From Nostoc sp. PCC 7524 (lineage in GTDB: Bacteria > Cyanobacteriota > Cyanobacteriia > Cyanobacteriales > Nostocaceae), in the NCBI RefSeq assembly GCF_000316645.1, contig NC_019684.1, positions 4,624,001 to 4,688,000 on the forward strand: DNA of 64,000 nucleotides, in the 5' to 3' direction. The first letter of the stretch is position 1, and the number at the start of each line of letters is the position of its first letter. Positions 25,731-35,551 of this stretch are shown in pieces. Position numbers and translations under genes: made by a program. The notes beneath the pieces were generated by a model. It made no database searches. It was not told where the DNA came from and worked only from the letters and a program-made list of their open reading frames with translations.

Positions 25731-27935
25731 CTACCTCGGCGGATCTTGGTGCATGAGGGGACGCAAACCATTTAACCCGGCTGCAATGGCTGAACCATTA
25801 TGTACGACTGTCGCCGCTAAGGGATGTAGCCCTACGGTGGTGGCTAGTCCTAATGCTGCTAAGTTGGGAACGACTGATAACCCGATATTTTGCTGAATGA
25901 GGGCTTTGGTTTCACGGGCGATCGCTATTGCTTCGACAAAACTGCTAAGGTTATCATCCATCAGGACTACATCGGCTGTTTCTCTAGCAACTTCGGAACC
26001 TCCGCCAAAGGAAATCGCTACATCAGCATAGGCTAAAGCAATAGAATCGTTTAAACCGTCGCCGGTAAAGGCTACAGTTTTACCAGTTTCGTGCAGTTGG
26101 CGGATAATTTCGGCTTTTTGTTCAGGGAAGGCTTCGGCATGAACTTGTGATTGCGGTATGCCCAGTTTCTCAGCTACAGCGATCGCCCGTTGTTGATTAT
26201 CTCCTGTCAGTAGATGAATTTCCATACCGTATTCAGTTTGTAATTGCTGAATGATGGCTGGACTTTCTAGGCGCAGGGGATCTGTGTAATAAATTACCCC
26301 TTGGAATTCTCCGTTGACTGCTATATACAGCAAGGAATCATGGGCAGAGATGCGGCAATTGAGATGCTGGGGACAATCTGCATGGTTGCATTGATGTGGT
26401 TCATACAAGCAATCTAAGGCAATACCAGACTGGCGTAAAAAGCGATCGCTACCTACTAATACTTGTTCCCCATCAATTTCCGCCTTGACACCTAAACCAA
26501 TTTCATAGGTAAATTCTTGGCGCGGTAGAATTTCTTTACCTAGTTTTTCCGCATAACGTACCACCGCTTCCGCCACTGGATGAGTTAGGCGTTGTTCGGC
26601 GGCGGCTGCTAGTTCTAATAATCTGTGGCTAGATATTCTCCCGGCTACGGTTTCTACTTCTACAACCTCAATGTCGCCTTTGGTTAATGTGCCGGTTTTA
26701 TCAAATACGAGCGTGTCTACCTCTGCTAATTTTTCCAAAGCATGGCCACTGCGGATGAGAACCCCGTGTCTGGTGGCGTGGTGCAGTGCTGCTAAGAATG
26801 TTGTAGGTAGAGAAACGCGAATACCTGTTACAAAGTCGAGGGTGAGTATAGATGCAGCCCTAGCGGGGCTACGGGTAGCAGCAAATACCAGCCCTGCAAA
26901 AATCAGCGCAGGCATGATCGCTTTGTCTGCAACCATGGCGGCATAATTGCCCATGCGGGTATCGTGAACGGGCGCTTGTTGGACTAACTCAATACTTGCT
27001 CCTGCACGGGTAGCATTACCTACACGTTCCGCTTGGATGTAAATTTCTCCTTCTCGCACTAGGGTAGAAGCATAAACCGCTTGTCCTACTTGACGTAATA
27101 CAGGCATGGCTTCACCAGTCAATCTTTGCTGATCAATTAACGCTTTACCACGCAATATCTCGCCATCTACGGGTATTTGCTCACCGGGGTAGACAATTAC
27201 TGTATCTTTTGGTTGGACTTCTGTAGCTAAGATGCGTTTTTTCTGCCCGTCTGGTTGTTTTACCCAAGCATAATGTCCCAAGGAATCCAGGAGATTGGCA
27301 GCCTGATTTTCAGTAACTCTAGCTGTGCGATCGCGGATTGTATCGCCAATTTCATGTAGTGTCATCACCAAAGCTGGTGTGAGGAGATTTCCTTGACTAG
27401 AAGTTAAGGCGATCGCGATAAAATCCAGACAATCTATATTTAATTTTCGTTCTTGGGTGATGCTGTTATAAGCCCGTTTAGCAATGGGTAAAGCCGCAAG
27501 CGCCACAGTCGCCGCAATAATAGTTCTGGGAATCGGCAATCCCAACCCCAATACAGCTAAAACTGTAGCTAATGCTGGTAATTTCACCCCAGCATCGTCT
27601 GTTGCTTCTGGTTTTTGCCTGTTAACCTTTACCTGTTGACATTCCCAAGCCTTATGCAGCAAACGCACTAGATAAGCTTGCATTAGCTCATCACTACTAC
27701 CGGATAATTGATATTGAATCGCAACAGAACTAGCCCACTGATTAACGCGTATCGCAGTAATCTGATCGTCAGATGCTAGTAAATCTTGTAGGCGTTGGGC
27801 ATACTGGGAGTCATGGGCTAGCAAGGGAACGCGAAATCTTACCCTCCCTGGAATCTTATGCACTACACAATAATCAATTCTCTGAGTAGGGGTAACTTCC
27901 CTCTCGTCTGCTTCTGACTTGGTGGCGATGATCAT
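25731..27935 (-). CDS. Heavy-metal P1B-type ATPase with no CPC motif
   Basis: A 734-residue cation pump. The N-terminus is an HMA-like domain (VHKIPGRVRFRVPLL) without CxxC. P-type features are complete: TGEAMPVL, phosphorylated DKTGTLTKG at Asp412, THPVAEAVV (the HP locus) and TGDGLNDSIAL. In the metal-binding helix, where CPC, SPC or similar stands about 40 residues before DKTGT, the sequence is LDFVTGIRVSLP: the aligned triplet is FVT at 368-370, with neither Cys nor Pro. A CNHADCPQHLNC cluster occurs in the ATP domain (about residues 515-530). It is divergent from feoAB, so iron or manganese is a guess. The ion remains unknown. Confidence 0.88.
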   Translation of the reverse strand: MIIATKSEADEREVTPTQRIDYCVVHKIPGRVRFRVPLLAHDSQYAQRLQDLLASDDQITAIRVNQWASSVAIQYQLSGSSDELMQAYLVRLLHKAWECQQVKVNRQKPEATDDAGVKLPALATVLAVLGLGLPIPRTIIAATVALAALPIAKRAYNSITQERKLNIDCLDFIAIALTSSQGNLLTPALVMTLHEIGDTIRDRTARVTENQAANLLDSLGHYAWVKQPDGQKKRILATEVQPKDTVIVYPGEQIPVDGEILRGKALIDQQRLTGEAMPVLRQVGQAVYASTLVREGEIYIQAERVGNATRAGASIELVQQAPVHDTRMGNYAAMVADKAIMPALIFAGLVFAATRSPARAASILTLDFVTGIRVSLPTTFLAALHHATRHGVLIRSGHALEKLAEVDTLVFDKTGTLTKGDIEVVEVETVAGRISSHRLLELAAAAEQRLTHPVAEAVVRYAEKLGKEILPRQEFTYEIGLGVKAEIDGEQVLVGSDRFLRQSGIALDCLYEPHQCNHADCPQHLNCRISAHDSLLYIAVNGEFQGVIYYTDPLRLESPAIIQQLQTEYGMEIHLLTGDNQQRAIAVAEKLGIPQSQVHAEAFPEQKAEIIRQLHETGKTVAFTGDGLNDSIALAYADVAISFGGGSEVARETADVVLMDDNLSSFVEAIAIARETKALIQQNIGLSVVPNLAALGLATTVGLHPLAATVVHNGSAIAAGLNGLRPLMHQDPPR

Positions 27936-28410
27936 TATGATTTCCCCCTCATGGTTTTGTAGCGATGTGATGGGTGGGAATTCATCCTACAAGAGATTGC
28001 AAAATCCCACGAAACTGTCATTAATTTACGGCAGAGCTAGGATAACAGCGAACTGTGAATCTAAGTCTATTCAATAACTTTGCTAGTTAATTTTTCACTA
28101 ACGTAATTATTGTTAAAGATTAAGAACAAACCAATACTTTCGCCATAAATCCACACTCTATCTTTTCAAAATTTCTGCGGTTTTGTGATGTATTAACCAA
28201 TTCTTAAACAAAAATTTAGTTTGTACAGAAATTCCAGTGAAGTTACTAAAAATAATTCTCAACAACTAAAATAAATTTAGGTGCAATTAACCAATTCAGT
28301 GATAATCGCCATTAAAGCTACAAAAGAGACAAATGGGAAAGCAGTATTGCAGTTGAATATATGATGTGATGACATTATTGCCGTCAATTATCGCCTGTAA
28401 AGGAAGTGCT
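27936..28410. other. Divergent 475-bp region between the P-type ATPase and feoA
   Basis: AT-rich, no reading frame of note. It must contain both promoters. Only a Fur-box-like stretch near 28248 stands out. Confidence 0.5.
28248..28276. promoter_or_regulatory. Possible Fur-binding AT-rich site upstream of feoA
   Basis: AAAATAATTCTCAACAAC resembles cyanobacterial Fur boxes (AATAATTCTCA-like hexamers) and is placed about 140 bp before the feoA start. Iron repression of feoAB by Fur is general knowledge; this exact site is a weak match. Confidence 0.3.
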
Positions 28411-28656
28411 ATGAGTGTAAAACTATCAATACTCAAACCTGGGCAAATTGCGACGATAACTGCAATTAACACCCAAGAATCAGGCTTACAAAGACGACTA
28501 GAAGCAATGGGTTTCAAAGTTGGGCAACAGGTGAAGGTACTCCGCAAAGCCTGGCTGAAAGGCCCCTTACATCTGCGCGTCGGGTTAACTACAGAAGTAG
28601 CCATGCGGCGAAATGAAGCGGAGGGGATTTTGGTAAGTATTGGGATGGGGGAGTAG
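28411..28656 (+). CDS. feoA: Ferrous iron transport protein A
   Basis: An 81-residue SH3-fold protein (LSILKPGQIATITAIN, LQRRLEAMGFKVGQQVKVL, then LHLRVGLTTEVAMRRNEAEGILV), the usual FeoA pattern and length. It supports the FeoB channel in Fe2+ uptake. I use the ATG at 28411, which has AAAGGAAG at good spacing, rather than an upstream in-frame ATG. The last codons (GMGE, stop TAG) lie in a G-rich STRR. feoB follows 116 bp later on the same strand. Confidence 0.92.
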   Translation: MSVKLSILKPGQIATITAINTQESGLQRRLEAMGFKVGQQVKVLRKAWLKGPLHLRVGLTTEVAMRRNEAEGILVSIGMGE

Positions 28657-28755
28657 GGGAGCAGGGGAGCAGAGGAGGAGCAGGGGGAGATGGGGGAGCA
28701 GGGGGAGAAAAACTAATTCCTATTGCCTATTGCCTATTACCTATTGCCTATTACC
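28645..28755. repeat. STRR cluster between feoA and feoB
   Basis: G-rich units (GGGGAGCA-like, 28648-28709) followed by TATTGCC/TATTACC heptamers (28719-28755). Both lie inside the presumed feoAB transcript. Confidence 0.8.
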
Positions 28756-28772
28756 AAAAAAAGAGGTGTAAA

Positions 28773-30782
28773 GTGTCACATTGCCATGATTCTGGTTCAG
28801 GTATTGCTGGGTTGCAAAGTCATCCTGGAGTTAAAAGGGTTGCGGTTTTGGGAATGCCGAATGTAGGTAAATCTACTTTATTTAATCGTATTACTAAAGC
28901 GGGTGCATTTGTAGGAAATTGGCCTGGCGTGACAGTTGATCTATTACACGCACAAGTGGCTTGGGATGGACAAAAGGTAGAGTTTGTTGATCTGCCCGGT
29001 ATTTATGACTTGGAGGGATACTCTGAAGATGAGCAGGTAGTGCAAACTTTCTTTACTACTTACCCAGTAGATTTAGTGCTGGTAATTCTCAATGCAGCTC
29101 AAATAGATCGTCAAATTCGTCTAGCCTTACAAGTTAAAGCCTTGGGAATGCCGGCTGTAGTAATTCTCAATATGGCAGATGAAGCCAGACATTTTGGGAT
29201 CACAATTCATTCAGAAAAATTAGCCCAAAAGTTGGGGATGCCAGTAGCTTTAGTTAGTGCTAAGTATGGTAGCGGTTATGCGATCGCTATCCGTAAAATC
29301 AGTCAACAATTGGCAGAAAACACAGTCCCCATTGCACCGGAAGAACTCAAGCAGCAGATTTTAGCCCATCGACAAATTCCAGAGTCACAAATTCAAGCCA
29401 CCCTAGAAAATACAGTAGAAATACCCTCGCGGTTGTTCAAAACGTTTACAGAAAGGCTGGATCAGGTATTACTACACCCATTGCTAGGGCTACCACTGTT
29501 TTTTCTGTCTATTTACTTAATGTTTGAGTTCGTTTGGCTGGTGGGGCTACCATTGCAGGATGTGTCTGATACTATTACAGGGTGGTTACAGCAGGTAGCT
29601 ATTGTTCCCCTAACTGCCCATTTGCCTGAGTTTTGGCGGGGATTTTTGGTAGATGGTATTTATGGTGGGTTAGCTACGGTAGCATCATTTATTCCCCTAG
29701 TGATGACCTTTTTCTTCATGATGGCGATTGTAGAGGATAGCGGCTACTTCTCCAGAGCCGCCTACATGATGGATGCTTTAATGTATCACTTTGGGTTAGA
29801 TGGGCGCAGTTTTGTGCTGTTAATTATGGGGTTTGGCTGTAACATCCCTGCCATCATGGGAACAAGAGTCATGCGATCGCGGGCTTTACGCTTCCTCACC
29901 ATGTTGATTATTCCCTTTGCCCTTTGTTCAGCACGCTTGACAGTATTTGTCTTTATTATCGATGCCTTATTTGATCGCCGTTGGGGGCCATTGGTACTGT
30001 TTTCGCTGTATCTATTCAGCTTTGGTGTAGCACTGTTAACCGGACTATTGCTTAAAGGCTCGTTTCAAAACCAAGAACCCTTCGTCATTGAACTACCGCC
30101 TTATCGCTTCCCCACCCTCAAGCAAATATTTCTGCGCGGATGGGGTGAGTTGAAGCAATTTCTACAACGCGCTACCGGATTTATCACGGCTGGGGTAGCT
30201 GGTGTTTGGCTGTTGAGCAACTTACCCCAAGGTACAGCCAACCCGATTAGTAGTACGGGAGAGATGTTAATTGCCATCCCGATTGTAGTGGGGATGGTTA
30301 CAGGTTGGGATGCAGTCAAAGCCTTCTTGAAGCGAGCCAGTGGATTTATTGTGCTAGGTTTATTAGCCATCTGGTTGTTGACTAATTTACCTGGAGGTGA
30401 GAGTGCCAGTTATGCTACACGGATTGGCGAATTTTTTGCCCCAGTTTTGAATCCAGCTGGTATTCCTCAAGAGTTAACTATTGCTTTGATATTTGGGTTC
30501 ATTGCTAAAGAAATTTTAGTGGGATCTTTAGCAACTATTTATAATCTGGCTGATCCCAATGCTGTGCAAGCAACTATTGCTCAAACCATCTCACCAATTC
30601 AAGCATACAGTTTTATGCTCTTTTGTTTGCTGTACACTCCATGTTTGGCAACGGTTGCTACTATTAAGAGCGAGTCCAAGAGTATCCGCTTTACGCTGCT
30701 ATCGGTTGCCTACGGACTAACGCTAGCTTGGATTGTGAGTACGTTGTTTTATCAAGGAGCAAAGTTCTTAGGTTTGAGTTAG
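28773..30782 (+). CDS. feoB: Ferrous iron transporter B
   Basis: FeoB is the inner-membrane Fe2+ transporter with a cytoplasmic G domain. The GTG start at 28773 has AGAGGTG upstream. G motifs are GMPNVGKST (27-35), NWPGVTVD, DLPGIYDL and NMAD. The Gate helices are present (GFGCNIPAIMGTRVM, then GFIAKEILVGSL with LLYTPCLATVATI). Between them one membrane segment occurs twice: FLQRATGFITAGVAGVWLLS at about residue 463 and FLKRASGFIVLGLLAIWLLT at about 518, each ending NLP(Q/G)G. Most FeoB proteins have a single copy here. It forms an operon with feoA. Confidence 0.93.
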   Translation: MSHCHDSGSGIAGLQSHPGVKRVAVLGMPNVGKSTLFNRITKAGAFVGNWPGVTVDLLHAQVAWDGQKVEFVDLPGIYDLEGYSEDEQVVQTFFTTYPVDLVLVILNAAQIDRQIRLALQVKALGMPAVVILNMADEARHFGITIHSEKLAQKLGMPVALVSAKYGSGYAIAIRKISQQLAENTVPIAPEELKQQILAHRQIPESQIQATLENTVEIPSRLFKTFTERLDQVLLHPLLGLPLFFLSIYLMFEFVWLVGLPLQDVSDTITGWLQQVAIVPLTAHLPEFWRGFLVDGIYGGLATVASFIPLVMTFFFMMAIVEDSGYFSRAAYMMDALMYHFGLDGRSFVLLIMGFGCNIPAIMGTRVMRSRALRFLTMLIIPFALCSARLTVFVFIIDALFDRRWGPLVLFSLYLFSFGVALLTGLLLKGSFQNQEPFVIELPPYRFPTLKQIFLRGWGELKQFLQRATGFITAGVAGVWLLSNLPQGTANPISSTGEMLIAIPIVVGMVTGWDAVKAFLKRASGFIVLGLLAIWLLTNLPGGESASYATRIGEFFAPVLNPAGIPQELTIALIFGFIAKEILVGSLATIYNLADPNAVQATIAQTISPIQAYSFMLFCLLYTPCLATVATIKSESKSIRFTLLSVAYGLTLAWIVSTLFYQGAKFLGLS

Positions 30783-30879
30783 TGCCTCTCCTTTAGCTGC
30801 TTTGAATGCCATAAAATCTGTTTCATATTGACCAAGATAATATAGCTGTAGCCATTAACTTACCATCAGAGGCTTTTAA

Positions 30880-30950
30880 ACCTGTCACCTGTCACCTGTC
30901 CCCTGTCTCCTGTCCCCTGTCACCTGTCACCTGTCCCCTGTCCCCTGCTA
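30880..30950. repeat. STRR array CCTGTCA/CCTGTCC
   Basis: About ten tandem heptamers (ACCTGTC, CCCTGTC, TCCTGTC). They are the complement of the GTGACAG units at 11677, so the same repeat family sits in both orientations. Confidence 0.85.
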
Positions 30951-31034
30951 TATTTATTCTGTTTTGGCAATTTATTAATAAATATTAACTTTTCTAATGC
31001 GGTACACTAGAAAAAATTTCTTGAGGAAACGCTA

Positions 31035-31412
31035 ATGGCAAAGGCAAATGGAGTAAAAAATGAAACAAGCGTACAGGATTCACCGATAGTTTCAGACACT
31101 GGAGATACAGTAACAGATCAAAATACACCTGAAATATTGGAAAATACCCAAGATATTGATGAAGTCATCAACTCACTCAAAGCTTTACTCAGTAGCGTAG
31201 AAAAGCTGCAAAAAGTGCGGCAGGAAGTGGGCGATATCAAACCTTTAGTTGGCAGAATGCTGGATGGAGAATTAGTTGCTGGTGAAGAACTGGATCAACT
31301 CAAGACAGGGGTAAGTGGTCTTTTTCGTCTAGTTCGTGCTTATAGTGATCATCAAGCAGCACTGGCTAAAGCTCAACCTGCAAGAAAATTGCTCGACGAA
31401 ATTATCAAATAG
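31035..31412 (+). CDS. Conserved-looking hypothetical protein, acidic, helical
   Basis: A 125-residue soluble protein that I do not recognise. The first ~40 residues are polar and probably disordered (DSPIVSDTGDTVTDQNTPE). The rest is helical with heptad-like spacing (VINSLKALLSSVEKLQKVRQ and LDQLKTGVSGLFRLVRAY), so a coiled-coil or helical-bundle adaptor is plausible. A TTGAGGAAA ribosome site precedes the ATG at good spacing, which supports translation. No signal peptide, no Cys. It stands alone between repeat-rich gaps. Confidence 0.6.
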   Translation: MAKANGVKNETSVQDSPIVSDTGDTVTDQNTPEILENTQDIDEVINSLKALLSSVEKLQKVRQEVGDIKPLVGRMLDGELVAGEELDQLKTGVSGLFRLVRAYSDHQAALAKAQPARKLLDEIIK

Positions 31413-31461
31413 CATTAAGGCTAGCTAACTCAAACTTGATTGCGTCTTCCACCATTGGAGA

Positions 31462-31659
31462 ATGACTAATACACCTAACAAGTCTCGTGTAGAAAACGCC
31501 ATCAATATAGCTTTTGGAAGATTTGAAAACAGGGCAGTTGGCTTTACAAGTTTAGGCAACTTAGTTATTTTTGCCGTCTTGGTTGATTTAGGCGATGCTG
31601 TAGCTGGTGAATTATATCAAGCAAGTTCGGCTAATTATTTATATAGGACTCATATTTGA
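31462..31659 (+). CDS. Possible small protein, 65 residues
   Basis: The frame starts 49 bp after the previous gene and has one hydrophobic stretch (FTSLGNLVIFAVLVDLGDAVAG). The GGAG before the ATG is too close to be a good ribosome site. I do not recognise it, and it could be chance. Confidence 0.3.
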   Translation: MTNTPNKSRVENAINIAFGRFENRAVGFTSLGNLVIFAVLVDLGDAVAGELYQASSANYLYRTHI

Positions 31660-31760
31660 CTGTTGCAAAAGCTCCGTACAAATTGAAGAGGCTGATTTCC
31701 TATTGCCTTGTACTTTCTGCCTTGTTTTTTAAGAGCTAACAAATAAATACTTATATAAAT

Positions 31761-32786
31761 ATGTATAATCAAACAAATCAATTACTTATACCTGCACACT
31801 TTAACCCTGAAAAAGTTGATGAAGTCTGGCGTGTACCATATCAGCAACGCGCCATCGAAGCTGAAGTTTGGGCTAAACAACATGATATTCAACCAGCCGC
31901 TTTTGACAAAACGCGCATTTGTCTATTATTAATAGATGTACAAAATACCTTCTGCATCCCTGGATTTGAGTTATTTGTAGGCGGTAAATCGGGAACGGGA
32001 GCAGTAGATGATAATCAACGGTTATGTGAATTTATCTATCGCAATTTGGGTGCAATTACAAAAATTATTCCTACTCTCGACACCCACACAACCATGCAAA
32101 TTTTTCATCCGATTTTTTGGGTGAATAATGTAGGCGAACATCCAACACCAGCAGCTACTAATATTACTCCTGCCGATATCGAGAATGGAACTTGGAAAGT
32201 TAACCCAGATATTGCTAATAGTATTACTAATGGCAATTATGAATTATTAGCCAAACACGCTTACCACTACGTTAAGCAACTCAGCCATGATGGTAAGTAT
32301 CCGCTAACAGTTTGGCCCTATCATTCTATGTTAGGTGGCATTGGTCATGCTTTAGTTTCTGCTGTTGAAGAAGCAATATTTTTCCACTGTATTACTAGGC
32401 AAAGTCAAACACAATTTGAAATTAAAGGTGATCATCCCTTAACAGAAAATTATTCTGTTTTACGTCCAGAAGTATTACAAAGCTTTGATAATAGTCCACT
32501 AGCTAATAAAAATACGCGCTTAATTCAACAACTTTTAGAATTTGATGCTGTGATGATTGCAGGTCAAGCTAAAAGTCACTGTGTTGCTTGGACAATTGAT
32601 GATTTATTAACAGAAATTCAACAAATAGATACGACTTTAGCAAATAAAATATATCTACTGGAAGATTGTACTTCTCCTGTTGTAGTGCCTGGGGTTGTTG
32701 ACTATACAGAAGCAGCAGATGCAGTATTTGCCAAGTTTGCAGCAGCAGGAATGCACATTATTAAATCGACAGAATTTATCTTTTAA
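31761..32786 (+). CDS. Isochorismatase-like cysteine hydrolase (nicotinamidase-related)
   Basis: The cysteine-hydrolase triad is visible: Asp in [15 protein letters not shown], Lys in [10 protein letters not shown] and nucleophilic Cys in [16 protein letters not shown]. The metal or substrate segment [17 protein letters not shown] and [20 protein letters not shown] resemble nicotinamidase/pyrazinamidase proteins. At 341 residues it is longer than the usual ~200, with an N-terminal extension of about 50 residues and a central insertion. Deamidation of nicotinamide to nicotinate for NAD salvage is likely, but other amides cannot be excluded. It is transcribed on its own. Confidence 0.82.
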   Translation: MYNQTNQLLIPAHFNPEKVDEVWRVPYQQRAIEAEVWAKQHDIQPAAFDKTRICLLLIDVQNTFCIPGFELFVGGKSGTGAVDDNQRLCEFIYRNLGAITKIIPTLDTHTTMQIFHPIFWVNNVGEHPTPAATNITPADIENGTWKVNPDIANSITNGNYELLAKHAYHYVKQLSHDGKYPLTVWPYHSMLGGIGHALVSAVEEAIFFHCITRQSQTQFEIKGDHPLTENYSVLRPEVLQSFDNSPLANKNTRLIQQLLEFDAVMIAGQAKSHCVAWTIDDLLTEIQQIDTTLANKIYLLEDCTSPVVVPGVVDYTEAADAVFAKFAAAGMHIIKSTEFIF

Positions 32787-33134
32787 AGTGTGTTTACAGG
32801 TTTCCTGACTTGTAGCAAGTGGCGTGGATTTAGGGGGTTCTAAAAGTATTTGTAACACCACCAAGGAGTTTTTAAACAACCTATAAGGATAATTTCACGT
32901 ACCTTCGCTTTTGGTGCGTGACGGCGAGAATATTTATTGGTGGGATATTGTTGTCATTTCGCGCCGTCACACACCCTACCAATCGCCTGTTCATACTCTA
33001 GTGCTTGGTGATGCTATCATCCCTGTGGAAAAAATCATTCTGCCTGTGAAATTTGAGTCATAACACCCTGAAATAATTTTGAAGCGGTAGATAAAAGTTA
33101 GTTTTTAATTGTGCAGGCGATCGCTAGCAGTGTC
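32787..33134. other. Gene-free gap with one inverted repeat
   Basis: Apart from the repeat at 32911-32980 the sequence is unremarkable. Confidence 0.5.
32911..32980. repeat. Inverted repeat related to the dispersed family
   Basis: Arms GGTGCGTGACGGCG (32913-32926) and CGCCGTCACACACC (32962-32975) pair with one mismatch. The tips (GGTGCGT / ACACCCTACC) recall the four-copy family, but the inner arms and loop differ, so I treat it as a relative. Confidence 0.7.
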
Positions 33135-34022
33135 TTATGGTTTTAAATAATCCTTGGGATTTTCTGCTACCCAACCTAAAGAAGAACTGGAACGGATTTC
33201 AAAATGGAGGTGAGATTGTTTACCAGTGGGCTGTCCAGTTGTACCGACTGTTCCTAATACCTGCCCTTGATTCACTTGTTGACCGACTTTCACTTGAATA
33301 CTATCTAGATGGGCGTAGCGGCTTTGCAGTCCGCCATTGTGGTTGATGATGACCAAATTACCATAAGTACCCTGTTCTTGAGCAAATACTATTCTACCGG
33401 GTGCGATCGCTTCTACAGAAGTTCCTACATCTGCTAATAAATCTATCCCGCTATGGAAGAACACCTGACCTGTATTTGGGTTAATCTGCCAACCATAGGG
33501 TAAAGCTACCTCTGCTATTTGCTCAAACGGATACCCAGATAACTGAATTCGGGCAGTAGATGTAGTAGTAGTCTTAGGAGACGGAGTAAAACCATTAGGC
33601 GACCAATTGATCCCCGGTACAAATACAATTCTGGGGTCTTTTTGACAACCGTTGACTTCAAATAGCGTATCAGGACGGACTTTATACCTTGCTGCTACTT
33701 GTCGCCAAGTTTGATTGCGAGGTACTTCCACCACAACCCCATTGAAAGGAGGAATCTGAAGTTCACTACCCACAGCAGGCAATGAACCATCTTGAAGAGA
33801 TGGATTCATACCTACAATCGTTTCTGGCACAAGATTGTAACGTTGTGCAATGCTAACTAAAGTATCGCCACGCGCCACCTTATGCCGCCGAAAGCGAGAC
33901 AGCGCCGGAACTGGACAACCTTCTACTGCCAAACTAACACTGTTGGAATTTGGCAATAGACTTGCTAGTGTCACGGCACTGACTAAGCCACTCAGAAAAA
34001 CAAAACGATAGAGAAAATTCAT
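33135..34022 (-). CDS. Exported LysM/M23 (LytM) peptidoglycan peptidase
   Basis: Starts with a signal peptide (FLYRFVFLSGLVSAVTLASLL). Two LysM modules bind the wall (HKVARGDTLVSIAQRYNLVPE at ~47 and VEVPRNQTWRQVAARYKV at ~98). The C-terminal M23 domain has the zinc ligands HSGIDLLAD and HLHFEIRSS plus YGNLVIINHNGGLQSRYAHL. It should cut cross-links in peptidoglycan or act as an amidase activator in the periplasm. Length (295) and order are normal for the family. An 8-bp hairpin (34029-34036 with 34042-34049) lies just upstream of its start. Confidence 0.92.
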   Translation of the reverse strand: MNFLYRFVFLSGLVSAVTLASLLPNSNSVSLAVEGCPVPALSRFRRHKVARGDTLVSIAQRYNLVPETIVGMNPSLQDGSLPAVGSELQIPPFNGVVVEVPRNQTWRQVAARYKVRPDTLFEVNGCQKDPRIVFVPGINWSPNGFTPSPKTTTTSTARIQLSGYPFEQIAEVALPYGWQINPNTGQVFFHSGIDLLADVGTSVEAIAPGRIVFAQEQGTYGNLVIINHNGGLQSRYAHLDSIQVKVGQQVNQGQVLGTVGTTGQPTGKQSHLHFEIRSSSSLGWVAENPKDYLKP

Positions 34023-34345
34023 GGATACAAGTTAAGAAAGCCTTAACTTTAGATTTTAGATATTAGATGAGGAAATTGGGTGTGGAAAAGTCGATAGTAG
34101 TCATTAGTCATTAGTCTTTCTCTCCCTTGTCTCCCCCAATCACTAAAAAGCAACTGTATGTTACATTTACCTGTCACTAGCTGGTTGCTTGATTAAACTT
34201 AGAAATTAGCAACTGCATTGCTATTGTTAAGCGTAGTCATAGTTAAATTTCTATCCAACCGCAAAGGAGGACTGCGCCTAAAGTAGTCGGCATCATGTTT
34301 CCTCACAGTCCCATTAGCTGCTAGGTTTCTAGATATCTAGTTTTT
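34023..34345. other. Divergent 323-bp region between LysM/M23 and htrA genes
   Basis: Contains the small hairpin at 34029-34049, a TAGTCAT-type tandem (about 34095-34117) and AT-rich promoter-like DNA. No gene seen. Confidence 0.5.
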
Positions 34346-35551
34346 ATGAATTTATCCTTAAAGCAACTAGCCGTTTATTTATCTTTATTGGCGATTGGTG
34401 GTGGTGCAGGTTTGGTAGGCAGTCGTTACCTACTTCCACAAAATCGCTCTTTTCAACAACTCAAAAATGTCACAGTGGCTTTACCTTCAGAATCTGTGAC
34501 TCCTAACCCTGTAAGTAGCTCTCTAGGCGCTAATGGTGGTGATAATCTCAATTTTATTGCTCATGCAGTGCAAAGAGTTGGCCCAGCTGTGGTGCGGATT
34601 AATGCTACCCGTAAAGTAGCCAATCCTCTCTCTGATGCTTTGAAAAATCCCCTGCTGCGACGATTTTTTGGTGAGGATGAACAGCCAATTCCGCAAGAAC
34701 GCATTGAGCGCGGTACTGGTTCAGGGTTTATTTTGAGCGAAAAAGGAGAATTATTAACGAATGCCCATGTAGTAGCAGATACTGATATCGTACAGGTCAC
34801 TCTCAAAGATGGACGCACTTTTGAGGGGAAAGTCGTAGGTATTGATACTATCACAGATGTCGCTGTGGTGAAGATTCCCGGCGATAATCTCCCGACGGTG
34901 AAGTTGGGGAATTCACAGAATTTAATCCCTGGACAGTGGGCGATCGCGATCGGTAATCCTCTAGGCTTAGATAATACCGTCACTATCGGGATTATCAGCG
35001 CCACAGATCGTACCAGCGCCCAGGTTGGTGTTCCCGATAAACGAGTCAGCTTTATTCAAACCGATGCCGCAATTAACCCCGGTAACTCCGGCGGGCCTTT
35101 GTTAAATGCCCAAGGGGAAGTGATTGGCGTTAATACTGCCATTCGTGCCGATGCTCAAGGACTCGGTTTCGCCATCCCCATCGAAACTGCTGCTCGTGTT
35201 GCTAATGAACTTTTTACTAAAGGGCGTGCAGAACATCCTTTCTTGGGGATTGAAATGACAGATTTATCTCCCACCAAAAAGCAGCAGATAAATCGAGAAA
35301 AAAAGCTCAATATTCAGCCAGATACAGGCGTTGTGATTAAAAGTGTACTGAAAGATTCACCAGCTCAAAAGGCAGGGTTACTCCCTGGTGATGTGATTCA
35401 AAAAATTAACGATAAACCAGTAAGAACATCAGCCCAAGTACATAAACAAGTGGAAGCCAGCACGGTAGGAGATATTTTAGCTATTGAAGTTAACCGCAGT
35501 GGCAAAATTCTCACTCTGAAAGTGCAATCAGGCGCTTATCCCAAAAATTAG
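34346..35551 (+). CDS. HtrA/Deg-family serine protease with one PDZ domain
   Basis: An N-terminal hydrophobic segment (LAVYLSLLAIGGGAGLVGS) anchors or exports the protein. The trypsin-like domain has His in LTNAHVVAD, Asp in DTITDVAVVKI and Ser in NPGNSGGPLL. A single PDZ domain (~300-395) follows (GVVIKSVLKDSPAQKAGLLPGDVI). This layout matches cyanobacterial HhoA/HhoB/HtrA quality-control proteases in the periplasm or lumen. I cannot assign which paralogue. A strong AAAGGAGG-like motif at about 34261 is too far upstream to be its ribosome site. Confidence 0.92.
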   Translation: MNLSLKQLAVYLSLLAIGGGAGLVGSRYLLPQNRSFQQLKNVTVALPSESVTPNPVSSSLGANGGDNLNFIAHAVQRVGPAVVRINATRKVANPLSDALKNPLLRRFFGEDEQPIPQERIERGTGSGFILSEKGELLTNAHVVADTDIVQVTLKDGRTFEGKVVGIDTITDVAVVKIPGDNLPTVKLGNSQNLIPGQWAIAIGNPLGLDNTVTIGIISATDRTSAQVGVPDKRVSFIQTDAAINPGNSGGPLLNAQGEVIGVNTAIRADAQGLGFAIPIETAARVANELFTKGRAEHPFLGIEMTDLSPTKKQQINREKKLNIQPDTGVVIKSVLKDSPAQKAGLLPGDVIQKINDKPVRTSAQVHKQVEASTVGDILAIEVNRSGKILTLKVQSGAYPKN

